Origin: Haliclona indistincta
Lineage: Eukaryota; Porifera; Demospongiae; Haplosclerida; Chalinidae
DNA: 64,000 nt
Assembly: GCA_964017065.1 (NCBI GenBank)
Contig: OZ024789.1
Span: 8,508,703-8,572,702 of the forward strand
Direction: 5' to 3'
The notes below the pieces were generated by a model, which searched no databases, was not told where the DNA came from, and saw only the letters and a program-made list of their open reading frames with translations. Both the position numbers and the translations under genes were made by a program. Positions 46,301 to 59,100 of this stretch are shown here, in pieces; positions within the stretch are counted from its first letter, which is position 1, and the number at the start of each line of letters is the position of its first letter.

Positions 46301-46679
46301 ATTGGACGGTAATGGAACCAGATTACACAGATGAGCCCTGTCTCGTTAAACCTACTCAACAGCCAAAAGAAATTACAACAATAATTATTGTGATGCGATA
46401 GCGGACTAACCATTTTATCACGAGATCGTGAAGAAACTTTCCCTCACCGAGCCATGAGTTAATCTTTTTGACATGTCCTCCGTAGAAACTGTATGAAAAG
46501 GTCAAGTTTATGTTGAGCTTATTGAGTTTATTCACGACTTACGAAGCTCCCTTTGGTTGTGGTATATGCGCGTATCGACGGTGCACTATCACCAGGTAGA
46601 CAGTGTAGGCCACAAACACGAACAGCACTGCCGCGAGGAGAGCTACAACCACAGCAGCCAACACACCGAGCACAGCCAT
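43345..46679 (-). CDS. Cytochrome P450, CYP46A1-like (gene B), 500 aa
   Basis: Fourteen exons: 46679-46543, 46488-46411, 46351-46270, 46208-46144, 46092-46006, 45952-45814, 45757-45629, 45581-45431, 45365-45230, 44850-44766, 44678-44565, 44030-43942, 43891-43822 and 43485-43345. The intron layout is that of gene A; exon 6 is three bases shorter. Motifs are AGQETT, EETLRDYPP, PSRF and FGLSYRTCIG (Cys447, with Ser443 replacing the usual Gly). The intron between exons 9 and 10 contains a small transposon. The gene faces away from gene C across a 471-base spacer, so the two may share a divergent promoter. Function as a membrane-bound sterol-type monooxygenase is inferred. Confidence 0.88.
44900..45221. 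mobile_element. Small TIR element in P450 gene B intron
   Basis: Starts cagtggcgtaggcagg and ends with the near-complement cctgcttacgcccctg. It has further internal inverted G/C runs (ggggggcaaatgcccccc). Gene A lacks it at the same place. The CAGxGGCG end resembles hAT-type termini, but I cannot see a clean 8-bp target duplication. Confidence 0.55.
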
Positions 46680-47150
46680 GCGTTGCCTACTAATCAGGCA
46701 CTGTATAGGTGATTCCACGGCGAGTTGATCACGGGACCCACCTCATGAACATGATTAAAATACCACATCACGCCAGTTTTTCTAACTCCTTGTATAGTTA
46801 CTCTCGCTGCTGAGATCTAGTAGTACTATCATGATAGCAATGTTGGTTTGCAACACAGAGTGCATAGAAGCGCACATACGAAAACAATAGTGATTTACTA
46901 TAGTCTAAGACTAAGTTTACATACCATGGTTGTTTGCTATGCTGCATTACAATACAGTTAATATTGTTTGAGATCGCCTGTTTTCTCCCAGTCAGCCTCT
47001 TTACATTGCAACATACTCGCTAATCTTTCAGCCTCAAAATTATGTATACAGACAGTATTTTCAGGTATTTTTGCTAGTGTACCCGCCATTTTACTGTCAA
47101 AACAAGGCGTGGTCTGGTACTTAATCGATTTCATTTCACATCGTGTAAAC
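46680..47150. promoter_or_regulatory. Divergent promoter region between P450 genes B and C
   Basis: A 471-base spacer between head-to-head genes. A related spacer lies at about 42,300-42,680 upstream of gene A (shared agtctaagactaccatgg-like and gagatcgcctgtt-like segments), so the promoter was duplicated with the genes. No clear TATA box. Confidence 0.5.
46958..47089 (-). CDS. Possible 43-aa ORF or first exon in the divergent promoter
   Basis: From an ATG in good context (aaaATGGCGGG) the minus strand reads MAGTLAKIPENTVCIHNF and on to a stop, 43 aa. No family is recognised and no clear donor was found. The homologous stretch near 42,560 hits a stop after 11 codons. It may be chance. Confidence 0.2.
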   Translation of the reverse strand: MAGTLAKIPENTVCIHNFEAERLASMLQCKEADWEKTGDLKQY

Positions 47151-50100
47151 ATGGCTGTTCTTGGTGTGTTGGCTGCTGTGATTGTAGCTCTCCTCACGGC
47201 AGTGCTGTTCGTGTTTGTGGCATACACTGTCTACCTGGTGATAGTGCACCGTCGATACGCGCACATACCACAACCAAAGGGAGCCTCGTGAGTCTTTGAG
47301 CCAGTCACGCTTCAGTGCACTCATTTAGCTTCGCTAAGTTTTTACTTAGGTCATGTGCCTGTACTTCGTAAATGGATGAAACCTGGTCGACTAATGCAGG
47401 ACCTGATGATTGAGTGGTGAGTTCAACGACCTAGTTGTTACAGGTATGTGAGTAACTATGCGTCTCCATTTCTCAATACGTATACACAGGTATTATGAGG
47501 TTGGTCCTGTCTACCAGATGGTGTTTTTCCATCGAGTGAATGTGGTTTCTCCTGATGTAGAATCTATAAAGGTAGAGTGTGAGACACTTCACATCTAAAC
47601 ACCTCTATATTTCACATAAAATCCTTCAAAATTATATGTGTTGTCTGTGGCGCTGTGTAGTTGCACATCAACCATGAGATGCGCACTTCTAAAAATTTAA
47701 TTTTTCTGTATCATAATACAGGAGTTGAGTTCTTCAAAAGTGTCAAAGCCGATAATGCCTGGATTAAATTATGTTCTAGGTCAACGGTGAGCCCTTTTGC
47801 TACAGAGTGCTCTTGACACTACTGTTTTACAGGTTTATAAAGAACAGCGTGCTTACTGTTCCATCTTATAAAGAGTGGATTGGTCGACGAAAAACATTTG
47901 ACACTTCTTTTACAAGAAGGTACTTAAGTTTATGTATCACATGCGTAAATTATTTTATTTTAATTTTTTTAGTCACTTGAACAGTTTAGTGCCAGTGTTT
48001 AACAAAGTTGCTAAAGAGCATTTGATAGATAACCTGAGGAGCAGAGCAGATGGAGAGACTGTGGTGGACATGTTGACGGAGTTCAACACCACTACCCTCC
48101 AAGTGATCAGTATTGTGAGTATTGTGTGACTGCACACGGTTAAAGATTGTGTATATTGACAGGTTGCTTTCGGAACCGATTTCTCTCGAGATCAATACGT
48201 TCAATCACTGGTTGGCGACAAAGAGCTGCTCTACCTGCTCAATAAGACGATGGAAGGGATGATGCAGTCATTCATGAACCCGATACGCCAGGTACAGAAT
48301 GCCAATACTTTCAAATTTTCGAATGTGACGTCTTGTTTTTTCTAGTACATGTCATTTTGGAATCGGTCTTACAATGATGCTACCTTGAAACTACGACAGA
48401 TCGGAGAGTACAGCATCAGGAAGAGACTGACTGCTCTGGAGAACAATGAGGAGGTCCCTCACGACATACTCACCCTCATACTACAAACAGTCCGTAAGTC
48501 AACAGTTTCTCTAAAAATAATACATGATTGTAATTTTTTCTTTTTGTTGTGTTTTAGTTATCGATAAAAATCTGGACATCGAACAATTGGTGGATGAATT
48601 CATCACTTTTTATTTCGCAGGTAAGTGAATGATACTTTGTGAGTAGATGTCAATTTGTTCCGAGTGATTATACATTGTGGTCAAGCCTATATGCACGATT
48701 GATTCGAGGTGTCAGATCACCGCGGAAAGTCGGAAACTGATGTTTAAGACATCCCAAGCGAATAGCACGAGCCTCGAGGCGTTTAACTCGGTTTCCAAGG
48801 TGAGCTAAATCTTGTAGATCTTGTGGAGAATCCATGTTTAGACCATACCTGCACCTCAACAACCAAACCGCTCAAGGTACTGGTAGTAGAAATCCTTGAG
48901 AAGTCCACAGGGTTGAGCGACGCGTGTTTTCGAAAGACAGTAATCTCGAGTGCATTTTTTGATGCTTACATCTTGTTGTAGTTATTAAAGACATAGTTAA
49001 TTAAAGGTGTAATAAGTTAAACCACAGGTATTTCTTATGCCCGTCATGGACCAATCAGATAATAACCACAGCAACATGGTGGCGTTGAAAATACACACGA
49101 GTTCACACTGCCATCGTTCGAAAACGTGCTGTCATTCAAGTCTGGCGACTTCTTAAGGATCTCCACTACCTTGAACACTTCGAATTCGGTTGGTGAAGCA
49201 CAGGTATGGTCTTAATACCATCAAGAGTATATAATCTTACCAAGAGTATCGAACGCCAATTGCCACTGTAGAAACACTCTCGGGAAAGTAACGTGACAGA
49301 AACGTGATCTGATGACGTATACGCCTACACTGCAGGCTAGCCATTGACGTCATCGACGTTCAGCAACGATGCTAGCCAAGCTTTTTGGATGATCATTGGA
49401 CTGTTGCAGGCGAGAATATAGCGATGTAGACACGACAAATGCTGAGAAAAACAGAAACACGTGCTAGTTATGCCTTTTAATCGAAGAATAAGAGCAGCAG
49501 CGAGCTCGATCCGTCAGAGCGCGTTCGTCTACAAAAATCACATTGTCGATGTTCAGCGACTAACGAACGCCTGCTTGTTAGAGGTAGCTTGTCAATAAAG
49601 AGCCCTGAGTAGCTGTATTTTCCATCATGGGCGCTTGCTTCCTGCAGGACACGCCTTCGTTGTGACGTAGTCGTGGATTTGTGCAACACGCTTTCGTCAC
49701 AATGCGTAAAATATCTCACGTGCTGGTCATGTTACTTTCCCGAGAGTGTTTCTACAGTGGCAATTGGCGTTCGATACTCTTGGTAAGATTATATACTCTT
49801 GATACCATAGACAACGGATTCTCGGTGTCTACGAGTATAGCTCACCTTGGAATCGAAATAGATGCACACGCGCCACACGCTCGGTATTCCGCAGCGATCT
49901 AAATCCTGTAGACACCAAGAATCACCTGTACCTAGAGTTCATTATCTAAGAGTATGCAACTGTCAATATATCAGTTAGACATTTTCTACATCACAAGTTT
50001 ATACAGCACCTACATGTAGCAGAAAGACTATGCTAATGATATTCACAACAGCAGTAATGATATTCACCGTTGTGTAATGATATTCACAACAGTAGTAATG

Positions 50101-52320
50101 ATATTCACTGTTGTGTAATGATATTCACAATAGTAGTAATGATAATCATCGCTGTGTGTAATGCAGAAAATGTCCAACGTGATATATTGAAGGTTGCATA
50201 CTCTTAGGTAATGATCTCTTGCCTGTACGTGTATGTACCATTCCATGAGGGGGACACGAACTTTAAGTCCTCCATTATATAGGTCAGGAAACCTCCAGTA
50301 CTGTGCTATCATTCGCTATTGTGTTGTTACTGCAACATCCTGATGTACTGCACAGGTGAGTACACATTGTATAGCAGAACATTTCATGAGAGAAATAGTC
50401 CTAATAATATTTACAGTGAAACCTGGCTAATCCAGTCACCAGTAAAATAGGCAGGTAGCTGCTGAGCATGTGTGAAACTCATTGCAATTTATCGATTAGG
50501 ACTCTAGCATGTGGAGAGGTGTGACAGTGATACACAGGTGACCGTTAGCTCAGGTTTCACTGATGTAAGGTTGCTTAATCTAACAACTATTAGCTCATGA
50601 AGTAGCCATAGAACAAGTCTGGTAATCAAAATGATGTCTATATTTAAATAAGCATGACTTGTGTGTTACATGCAATTTGTTGTTCATAGTCACAGAAGAC
50701 TTATATCAACTTTCGCCTCGCCAGTTCTTGTTACATAGGTGTTTGATTCTAGCAGTAGTTACTAAGGTACAACTCCTTAGCAACCAAGCTTACCAGGGGT
50801 CTACCAGGTAGACAGTGGTGAATCACCTTTTTGAACAGTCTGTGACAATTTTGTTATGCGTTTGACTACTTTTTAGGGTGATGGAGGAGATAGAGGAGGT
50901 TGTGGGTGACAAGACTACAGTAGAGGCTGATGACCTGGACAAGCTGACATACATGAACCAGGTAAATGTGTACACGTCGATTACCATAAAAATAAAATTC
51001 GCCCATTAATTTTTTTTGCATTTTTCGTGGGTGTCCTTAAAGCGTAAAATTAAACCCATACGTTTTATATTGCAGCAAAATTTTACCCACAAAAATTAAT
51101 GTCAAAACCAAATTTTTGTCATCTTGTCAAAATATTTTTTCATTTTTTTGTTTTGATGCTCATTTTTGACCAGGTATTTGAGGAGACATTGCGTCTGTAT
51201 CCACCAGCTCCAAGCACTGTAAAGACAGCTCCTGCCGGCTTTGTACTCGGGGGATATGCCATTCCAGAAGGCACCATGATTTCTGTAAGCTGTTACATGT
51301 AACTCTTTGAACTATATTTATTAACTAATTTTTGTTTTTCTCTCCAGGTTCCAATCTACGTAATGCATCATTTAGCGGAGAATTTTGATAATCCCTATGA
51401 GTTCAACCCATCACGTTTTGACAGTGATCAAAAACGGTATTTATATAATTATTGAGCTCATTGTGTTCCTAATATTGGCTCTTACTAGACCCAGTCCGTA
51501 TGTTTATTTCCCATTTGGAATTGGTCACAGAGTATGTATCGGCAAGGCTTTTGCAATGGTGAGTGAGTGAGTGGTGAGTGAGTGAGTAGCCCTATACCCA
51601 TACGCTGGCAAGAAATAAATAAGCGCCTGGTATCTACTGGTGAATGTGCGTGCATGACTAGCGGTGGAATTCCACTGCCATCAGTTATCATGACACCGTA
51701 ATTGATGTGATAATTGATTAATATTCATCAGTTTGTTTAATAAATATTGTTGTAAAGCTCACTTGTATGCAATCTACTGCATTTCCTTGAAGTTCCAGTA
51801 CAACAACATAAGTGCAAATTGTGTGCTTCTGGTAACGGAAATGGGCATCATCAATTGACATGAGCGGCATGCGACTCGCTAATCACAAAGCTAATCATTG
51901 CATCTAGAGCTGACGATCAAGCTGCTTCTCACTGCTCTCGCCCAGTAGTTTATAACTGGGGCATGGTCTGAATAACTGCCACCACATCATAGTCAGATAT
52001 TAATTTTTACAGTAAAGTGAACGTAAATGTATAATTATTTAGAGTGAAATTTAGTGCAAATTTAGTGCATGCACATTCAGTTGCTTACTTCAATCCATCT
52101 CGCCAGTGCCTGGGTACGAGGCTAGTGAGTGAGATAACCACTGAGTTGTACTGCTTCCTTGCTCTTGTTCTCTCAGATGGAGATTAAAGTCATCATGGTT
52201 CATCTGTTGAGGTCATACTCTCTGTCATTACGTGAGGACTACAAGTTGGAGGCTAAGCAGATGGTGACATTACGACCTAAACATGGCGTCCCGTGCACTC
52301 TGGTACCCAGACAGAAATAG
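47151..52320 (+). CDS. Cytochrome P450, CYP46A1-like (gene C), 500 aa
   Basis: Fifteen exons: 47151-47287, 47339-47416, 47490-47571, 47722-47786, 47833-47919, 47973-48114, 48163-48291, 48346-48493, 48558-48620, 50283-50355, 50877-50961, 51174-51284, 51348-51436, 51489-51558 and 52177-52320. The 500-aa length equals human CYP46A1. An N-terminal anchor precedes HIPQPKGAS and FYLGHVPVL. Further motifs are the I-helix AGQETS (310-315), ExxR in EETLRLYPPAP (367-370), PSRF, and a canonical heme signature FGIGHRVCIG with Cys446. Genes A and B have one 136-nt exon where this gene has two (63 + 73 nt), separated by a 1.66-kb intron carrying inverted-repeat elements. The acceptor of exon 2 was set at 47,339 because the next AG gives a frameshift. 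Likely an ER sterol-type monooxygenase; substrate unknown. Confidence 0.9.
49220..49803. mobile_element. Foldback element in P450 gene C intron 9
   Basis: Arms 49,220-49,297 and 49,726-49,803 are reverse complements over 78 bases with about one mismatch. The inner part of the arm contains CACTCTCGGGAAAGTAAC, which also forms part of the arms of the foldback at 63.0 kb. The interior has no recognisable gene. Confidence 0.8.
49945..50208. mobile_element. MITE-like element with internal tandem repeat
   Basis: Ends ctaagagtatgcaac and its complement gttgcatactcttag, followed inward by imperfectly complementary sequence (atatatca, gacattttc). Between them (about 50,038-50,160) a unit of about 41 bases (gatattcacaacagtagtaa, then gatattcactgttgtgtaat) repeats three times. 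Confidence 0.65.
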
Positions 52321-53109
52321 AACATCTCATTAACACATGCTCAAGCTGAAATTATTTGTTTTGTTTTTAATTTTTTTATTTTAAACACATGGAAAATCTG
52401 TAGTTTACCGTCCTTCTGTTCGTTTTTAATTTTAAAAATCAATTTACATGTGTTTGCTTTATAGTCAACTAGCAATCCAGTCATCAAAACGATAGCTTCA
52501 GTAAGCGAAGTGCACGTGGTGCTATAGTCTTAGTCTTGTAATGCAGAGTTAACCCACTTGCAAAGGAACAACAAATCGGATTTCTGTAAGTGCCATAGTG
52601 CAGCAATGCAGTTAGTATAATATTAATGTTGAATTGTATACCTCTCCCAGTCATTGATCTGTAGTGGAGTGACCACCATTCAGCACTTTCACCATAGTGC
52701 TACATGTAGTGTTACTAGTGTATACCCACCCGACATTTGTTTCTAAACCAGGTGTGGTCTACTCTGAATTGCACATCTGCAGCATATGCATGATGGTTAT
52801 AGATATTGTTATGTCATACAGGTATGAAAAGTTATTATATTTTACATTTTAAACTATGATATGAATAATTATAACTCTCTTTGATGTAATGAGGTACATG
52901 TATCAAATTAATTTGCATACTAACCTGTGGTCTAAATCAAACTGTATGAGGTATGAATTCATTATAGGCCATAGATGCAGTATTTAAAACAGTAAAATGT
53001 ATGTTCACTAACAAAGTTACAATACAAATCATAAATAAAATGCCGGTTTGATTATATTATTGCAATACTTGTAATCCAACAGTCCTAATAGTAGCTAGTG
53101 TGTAGTAAA
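52321..53109. other. Intergenic spacer between convergent genes
   Basis: AT-rich DNA between the stop codons of P450 gene C and the HELZ2-like gene; it should contain both 3' UTRs. I see no gene or repeat in it. Confidence 0.6.
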
Positions 53110-56100
53110 TTAATGTAATGCTATTTGCTGCTCCTTTATGAACTTTTCGCCATCAACTAAACATTCCTTCTCTTCATATAGCTTGATAAGCGGTCCCCAT
53201 GTTTTTTCATCATACTTTAGTAATGTACTGTTACCTACAAAAGATTTTACAGAGAAAACAGTTTGAAATCTGCATTAAAACATGCTCACACCTTACCAAT
53301 TATAATTAACCCTTGTTTGGCTCTAGTAATTGCTACATTTATTAGGTGATAGTCGGCAAGAAAACCAAGCTTTTCACTCTTCCAGAGCCGGCTGTCTGCC
53401 TCAACTAGCCGGTGATCTTCTATCTCTTCAAGAGGTAGTGAGCGTACTGTGCTTAGTATGACATAATCATACTCATCACCTGCAGCCATTATAATAAAAT
53501 TAATGGTTATGTCTTGAGGCGTATGTATCCAGGATTTGAATGAGGGAGTGCTCAAATTATTCACACCCATCAGTCTCAGTCACAGCACTTAGGCACAAAA
53601 GCTGCAAAATGCTCAACAGACTGATGATTACATGTACTTTTTGACAGGTTTACTGAATGGCTCTATCCCAGAGATTACGAATTTTATTAGTGGTATAGCA
53701 GCTGTTCCTACAGCAAATTGCTATGGTCAGGGGGTGCTTGTCACTGCTTTGAGCACAAAATGCACCTAGCCTCGTATACCCTCGTACCCAGGCCTAGAAT
53801 ATTAGGCCTAGTACACACTGCAGTGCGCAATTAAGAAACACGTGCACGTATGCCTTACTCTGACTTTAGCGCAATGGTTACTATTTAAGATCACAACGTC
53901 GTGTGCTGGACACAAATCAGCTGAACTTACCTTACAAGCAAGCGTCAGCCCCGCAGAAGTTCACTATGCACTATCTACGTTGTGTTCACCACGTGGCTAG
54001 CCAAGTAACACCGATAAATGTACAGCAAGTATCTGTGTTTAACTGGATGTTGGATAATTAAACGCATGCATGTGTGAACAGTGTGTACCAGGCCATACGA
54101 TAAAACAGGCATGGGTACGAGGCTATAAAACACACAATTCTAGATATGCCTCTGAATTGAGGTATCACTATTAGGTACCTCCACCACAGACTGTATGTAA
54201 ACTTTTTACCTTGACACTCATTGATTGTGAGAACTTTGATTTTCAAATTCTTTGGCATCTCACTTACAATCCAATCTTTCTGCTCCCTGTATGGTGTGAT
54301 GACTGCAATAGTGACATTACGTTTTCGAAGCTTTGTACGTAAAATTGTCGCCATTTGAACCTGAATACAAATGGTATTAAATAAATGAATATTTTAAAAC
54401 TTACCGTTATCGTTGCCTGCCCTGGGTTGAACTTAGAATGAAAATCTGTCTTTCTTTCTCTTCGAACCTTATTACTCTTTTTTATTTCTTTCTTTAACTT
54501 TTCAAGTGTGATATCATCAATTCCTGTGTCGTCTTCAGTTAAACTGTAATATTCTCTCTCATCTTTGACCACATCACAAAATATGATTGGATGAGCTTTT
54601 GCTTGCCAAAAATCTTCTAGTTCTGCCACTGGTGGACGGTTTTCGACCGATTCAGCTGCTCTGAGTTTTTTGTTATAAAAATGATCGGAAGGAAATTTGC
54701 AAATTATCTCATGCTGCATGGGGTAAGATGAAATTAACAATATTCAGCATTGCAAAAAAATGCTTACCATTCTGTATTGCTCCACTAGTGTAATCAATGG
54801 ACGACTCTTACATTTCTCAGCATATCGTTGGAAGAGAGAGGTACCAAGCCCATAGTCTCGTGCAGGTCTGTACTTGATCACTGGCTGCAACTGCTTGTGG
54901 TCACCGATTAGCACAACATGGTTGCTCAGACTAATTGCTGCTATAGTCTCTGGCTCATGAGCCATGGCACACTCATCTATGATCAACTGTGCTACTCTAG
55001 AACTGTCCTTTAGGTGTGACAGACGCTTTCCAGCACACTCATTACATGTGGCGAGAATAATATCATGATTTTGCAAAATAATGCATTTTTCTCTTCTTTT
55101 GATGAGTTTGATATACCTCCTCACTAACTTTGGGGCTGGTACTTCATCTTTTTTCATATTTTTGAACTTATCCTCCATTTCTTTCAGCTCAGGACAATCT
55201 TCTCTTATAAGATAGTGCAGGGCATGTGGTTTGAAGCGATCTTGACATACTTTAGGTTCTTCATCAGATACCACATACCCATCAGGCCCTTTGAAGTCGC
55301 TTCTCTCATGCACCTTTCCATACAGCCGTAACAGCTTTAACTCTTTACCCTTTCTTTCAGCTATTCTTTCATTTCCTTGCAGGAGCTTTTCTGCAAATGA
55401 AATACACACGACAATATATTAATTGACACTTGGTAAATGTACATGCATACCACTATGATTAGTCTACTTGTAGCTATGGTCAGTAGTCATGTTTTGCCAG
55501 CATGACAGTATTGAAAAATTGTTTGTGGGCAGGGTTAGAATTGGGTCGAATTGGTAGATTAGAAATCATTGACAAACATAATTTTATTTACTTATCATGT
55601 GCAAGTCACACTCTAGCCTCATGCCCATGCAGGCCTAGAATATTAGGCCTGGTACACATTGTAGGCGCATGCGCAATTAGTAAGAAGCGCGTCCACGTGT
55701 CACTTGCTCTGACTTTAGCACGATGCTTACTATTTGTTAGCTCACAATGTTGCGTACTACTGTACTAGACACAAATCAGCTAAACATGTTTTACAAGCAA
55801 GCGTCAGCTATACAAAAGAACAAATGACTAGCCAACTAACACTACGGCAGGTATAAGTGATGCTATGTGCAAATAGTGTGTACCAGACCGTCTGCAGAGA
55901 GGCTAGTCACACACTTACCATGTATTACATCCACTGCCTTGTTTGATGGGGCACAGTAGACCACACACTGATCACTATCACGATTCAACTGAGCAAAGAC
56001 GTATGCAATGTGAGCACCAGTCTCACTCTTGCCAGTACCTGCAATGCATAGAAGCCTGAAATAGTTTTTAAGGGCATGGGTAATCTCTACATACCTGGTG

Positions 56101-59100
56101 GCCCTTGAATTAGTTGAAAGCAGTTAGTTACAGCTTTTTCAATTGCTTCTTTCTGACGTCGATTCAACTGAATGCGATCAGCAGTCCACAATTCCTGTGC
56201 TAATTTATCACTACTTAGCACTTGTAAAGCTTTTTCCTTCATAGAACCTAGTAGTGGCAGCATAAAAATTTGTATGTGCATTTGATTTTGCCTTACTTAT
56301 CATTGTAGTTTGTATTTCTCCTAATGCAACCTGGTGCACAAGCTGGTTTAGTACTGTATAGCCTTCTGTGTCTTCTTCTGTAATATAGCCTTCTTTATCT
56401 TCCTTGAGTGACATTAATTGTTTGTATACACGACTGTATAAGAGAGAGAATTTTGGTTCATATACATTAACAAAATTTAATAATTTTATTACCTGGAAGA
56501 ATGTTGGATGTTGATTACTTGTAGTTCACATGTATATGTAGGTGAGGATAAAATTTCTGCCATCTTGGGTGAAACAACACAAGAAGTTTTGCCAATGTGT
56601 CCCATCTCTACAACAAGTGCCAACGTTTCGTCCTCTTCAGATACTTTCTTACTGCCTTGTTCATATACCTCTTTGACAACAAGATGGTACACAGCTTTGC
56701 ATTGTTCCCTCCTTACATCATATCGGATACATACAAGATCACCGGGATTGATTAGCATATTGTAACGTATAAATTCTCGACATTTAGGCTGTATAGTTAA
56801 TTTAACGGGGCCTTGTGGTAGATAATAGTTACCTGTAGAATTGTCGGGAATTGTTAGAGTAGGCCATTTTAAATCCACTTCCTTTAAAATAATGAGATGT
56901 TGGTCTTGTGCAAGAACACTATCTTGGGCTACTTCAGCTAGAAATACTTTCTCCCACAGAGAGACATATTCATCTAGCGATGCATATGTTGGCTTTGAAG
57001 CTTCAAAGAATTCAGTGTCAGAGAAGCACTCTGCTGGATGTTCATTATGCTGAAGACAGATTCGTAATTCAGGAGCCACTTCAATCAGCTGAAGACTAGA
57101 AGACATAATAGGCTCTTTTCGAAGGGTCTGCCCTAACCAGACACGAGTGATGCTATTTGATCCAAACTTGCTTGTGACCTCATACTTTACAATGGGACTG
57201 TTTCTGAATCGACTAGAATTGGTTTGAATGTCATGGACTTGGCTCTGTGGCTGAACCTTATTTTTAAGTAGGTCAGCAAGTAGAGGCTGAAATGTGTCAT
57301 CTGAAAGGCAACTAATATTTTTAATGACACTTTGCCACTTCATACCATCAACCAGAATTGTTCCTTGTTTTGGCATCAAAGATAGTGAAAACGCTTGCAG
57401 CTTATCTTCAAATTGTCCTTTTGTCTCTTTATGCTTTCTCTTTAAAGGAAAATCTGGCATTTTTAGAGTAGTTTTATCTCCTGGTACCTGAAACACTGTC
57501 ATAGAGACTTCTGTATCGGATATGCCTTCCGACATGTTGCAAAACTGAGGATTGTGCAAAATAGCATCGTTTCCATTAAAATAGTACATAAACGCTGTCC
57601 ATTCAATGTCGTCTGTGTCCAATTCTTTCCTGCACGTAAGTGCTGACATGTGAAATGTTGAACTTTTCCTTTTCAAACAAGAGCTGTATTTAAGGTCAGG
57701 AAACGTAACTTCAAAAATGTTCTTATCCTGGTTTACAAATGCAGACACCTCCACACTGGTTTCTCGAAATTGCAGAGCAAACTCTACTTGTTTTACATCT
57801 TTCACAAACTGCTTCACTCGTCGAGAAAGAATATTCAAATCTTTACACAACTCAGTTAATTTCTCTGCAGTGTAACATTTATCTTTATTGAGAATCGAAA
57901 GCAAGAGACGTTGCATGATAATATCACAATAGCGTCGTATAGGAGAGGTAAAGTGAGTGTAGAAGGCACACTGGAGGTCTTGATGATAGAATGGATTGCT
58001 GCCTTTAGCATACACCTTACTGCTTACATATTCAGCTTTCTTACTGACTTTTGCCAAATGACCAATTGCTGAGGCCAGCTGAGGGTAAAGGCGGTCAGAA
58101 GTCAACAGGCACTGAAGTTTTAACATATTTTCTGACTTGAATGCATTCTGAAGCTCAAGAAATGTAGAATTAGGAACCAAAAGTGGAGGTGTTTCTTTTT
58201 GTGCTTTACTAATGCTGAGTTTACTCATAGCTACTGAGTGTTGTAAGACATTAGCATTTAGTTTTCCGAGCTCTTGTTCATCTGGACAAGGCTGTCTTAG
58301 TAAGACAGTTCCGCTTGTCTTACTGTGGTCATGAACAAATTTTGCCACGGTCTTATTAGCCCAGATCATCAGCTCCTCTACTAGAAGGTGAGACTGCCAT
58401 GATTTCATGTTCTCCTCTTCGGCGATGTTGTATGCATATGCAGCTTGACCAAGACGTTGCACTCTAAGATACATAGCAACCTTGTACAAAAGATGCAAAG
58501 ACTCTGATAAGTCAGGCTGTCCCCGAGAGCAGCAAGAAAGATACTGGATTAGCTTCTTCTGAAGAGATTCTGAGCAAGATTCTTTGCTAAGGATACACTG
58601 TGCCTCAAGATAGTCCAGTTGGACCTGCGACTCCATCTTACCTTGTTTAATCTCTTCGTCTGTGAATTTTAAGCTGTCTTTGTCAACTTTAGTTGATACA
58701 ACGATTACGTCACGAAGCTTCTTTGGATTAAGGCTCAGCCTTTGACAAACAGTGGCTGGAAGCATGTCTCGAGAAAATGCACCATAGATAGAAGTAGCAC
58801 GGCTCAGTGCTCTCTTGTCTGAAGGACTCCCTAGTTCAAGATGATTCGCAACGTTGGAGATCAGTACAGCCATAGTGTACCTACCATCATTTTCTCGTAC
58901 TAAACTAAGTGCATCATCAAGGACTATAGCATCACTAGGATCAATGGTAAATGCCTGTCTTAAAACACCTGGTGGTAAAGATTCATCTTCATCTTCTCCG
59001 ATTTCTTTTTCAGGTTCTTCATCTAGATTGTCTGTATGTATATCGTATGTAACCCTGAGAATGCGCTCAGCATGGAAAAGGGAAGTTCCTAATGGTAGAC

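Noticed and set aside
50035..50160. Short direct repeats as a CRISPR-like array
   Set aside because: The units are adjacent without unique spacers and lie in a eukaryotic intron within a MITE; this is a minisatellite.
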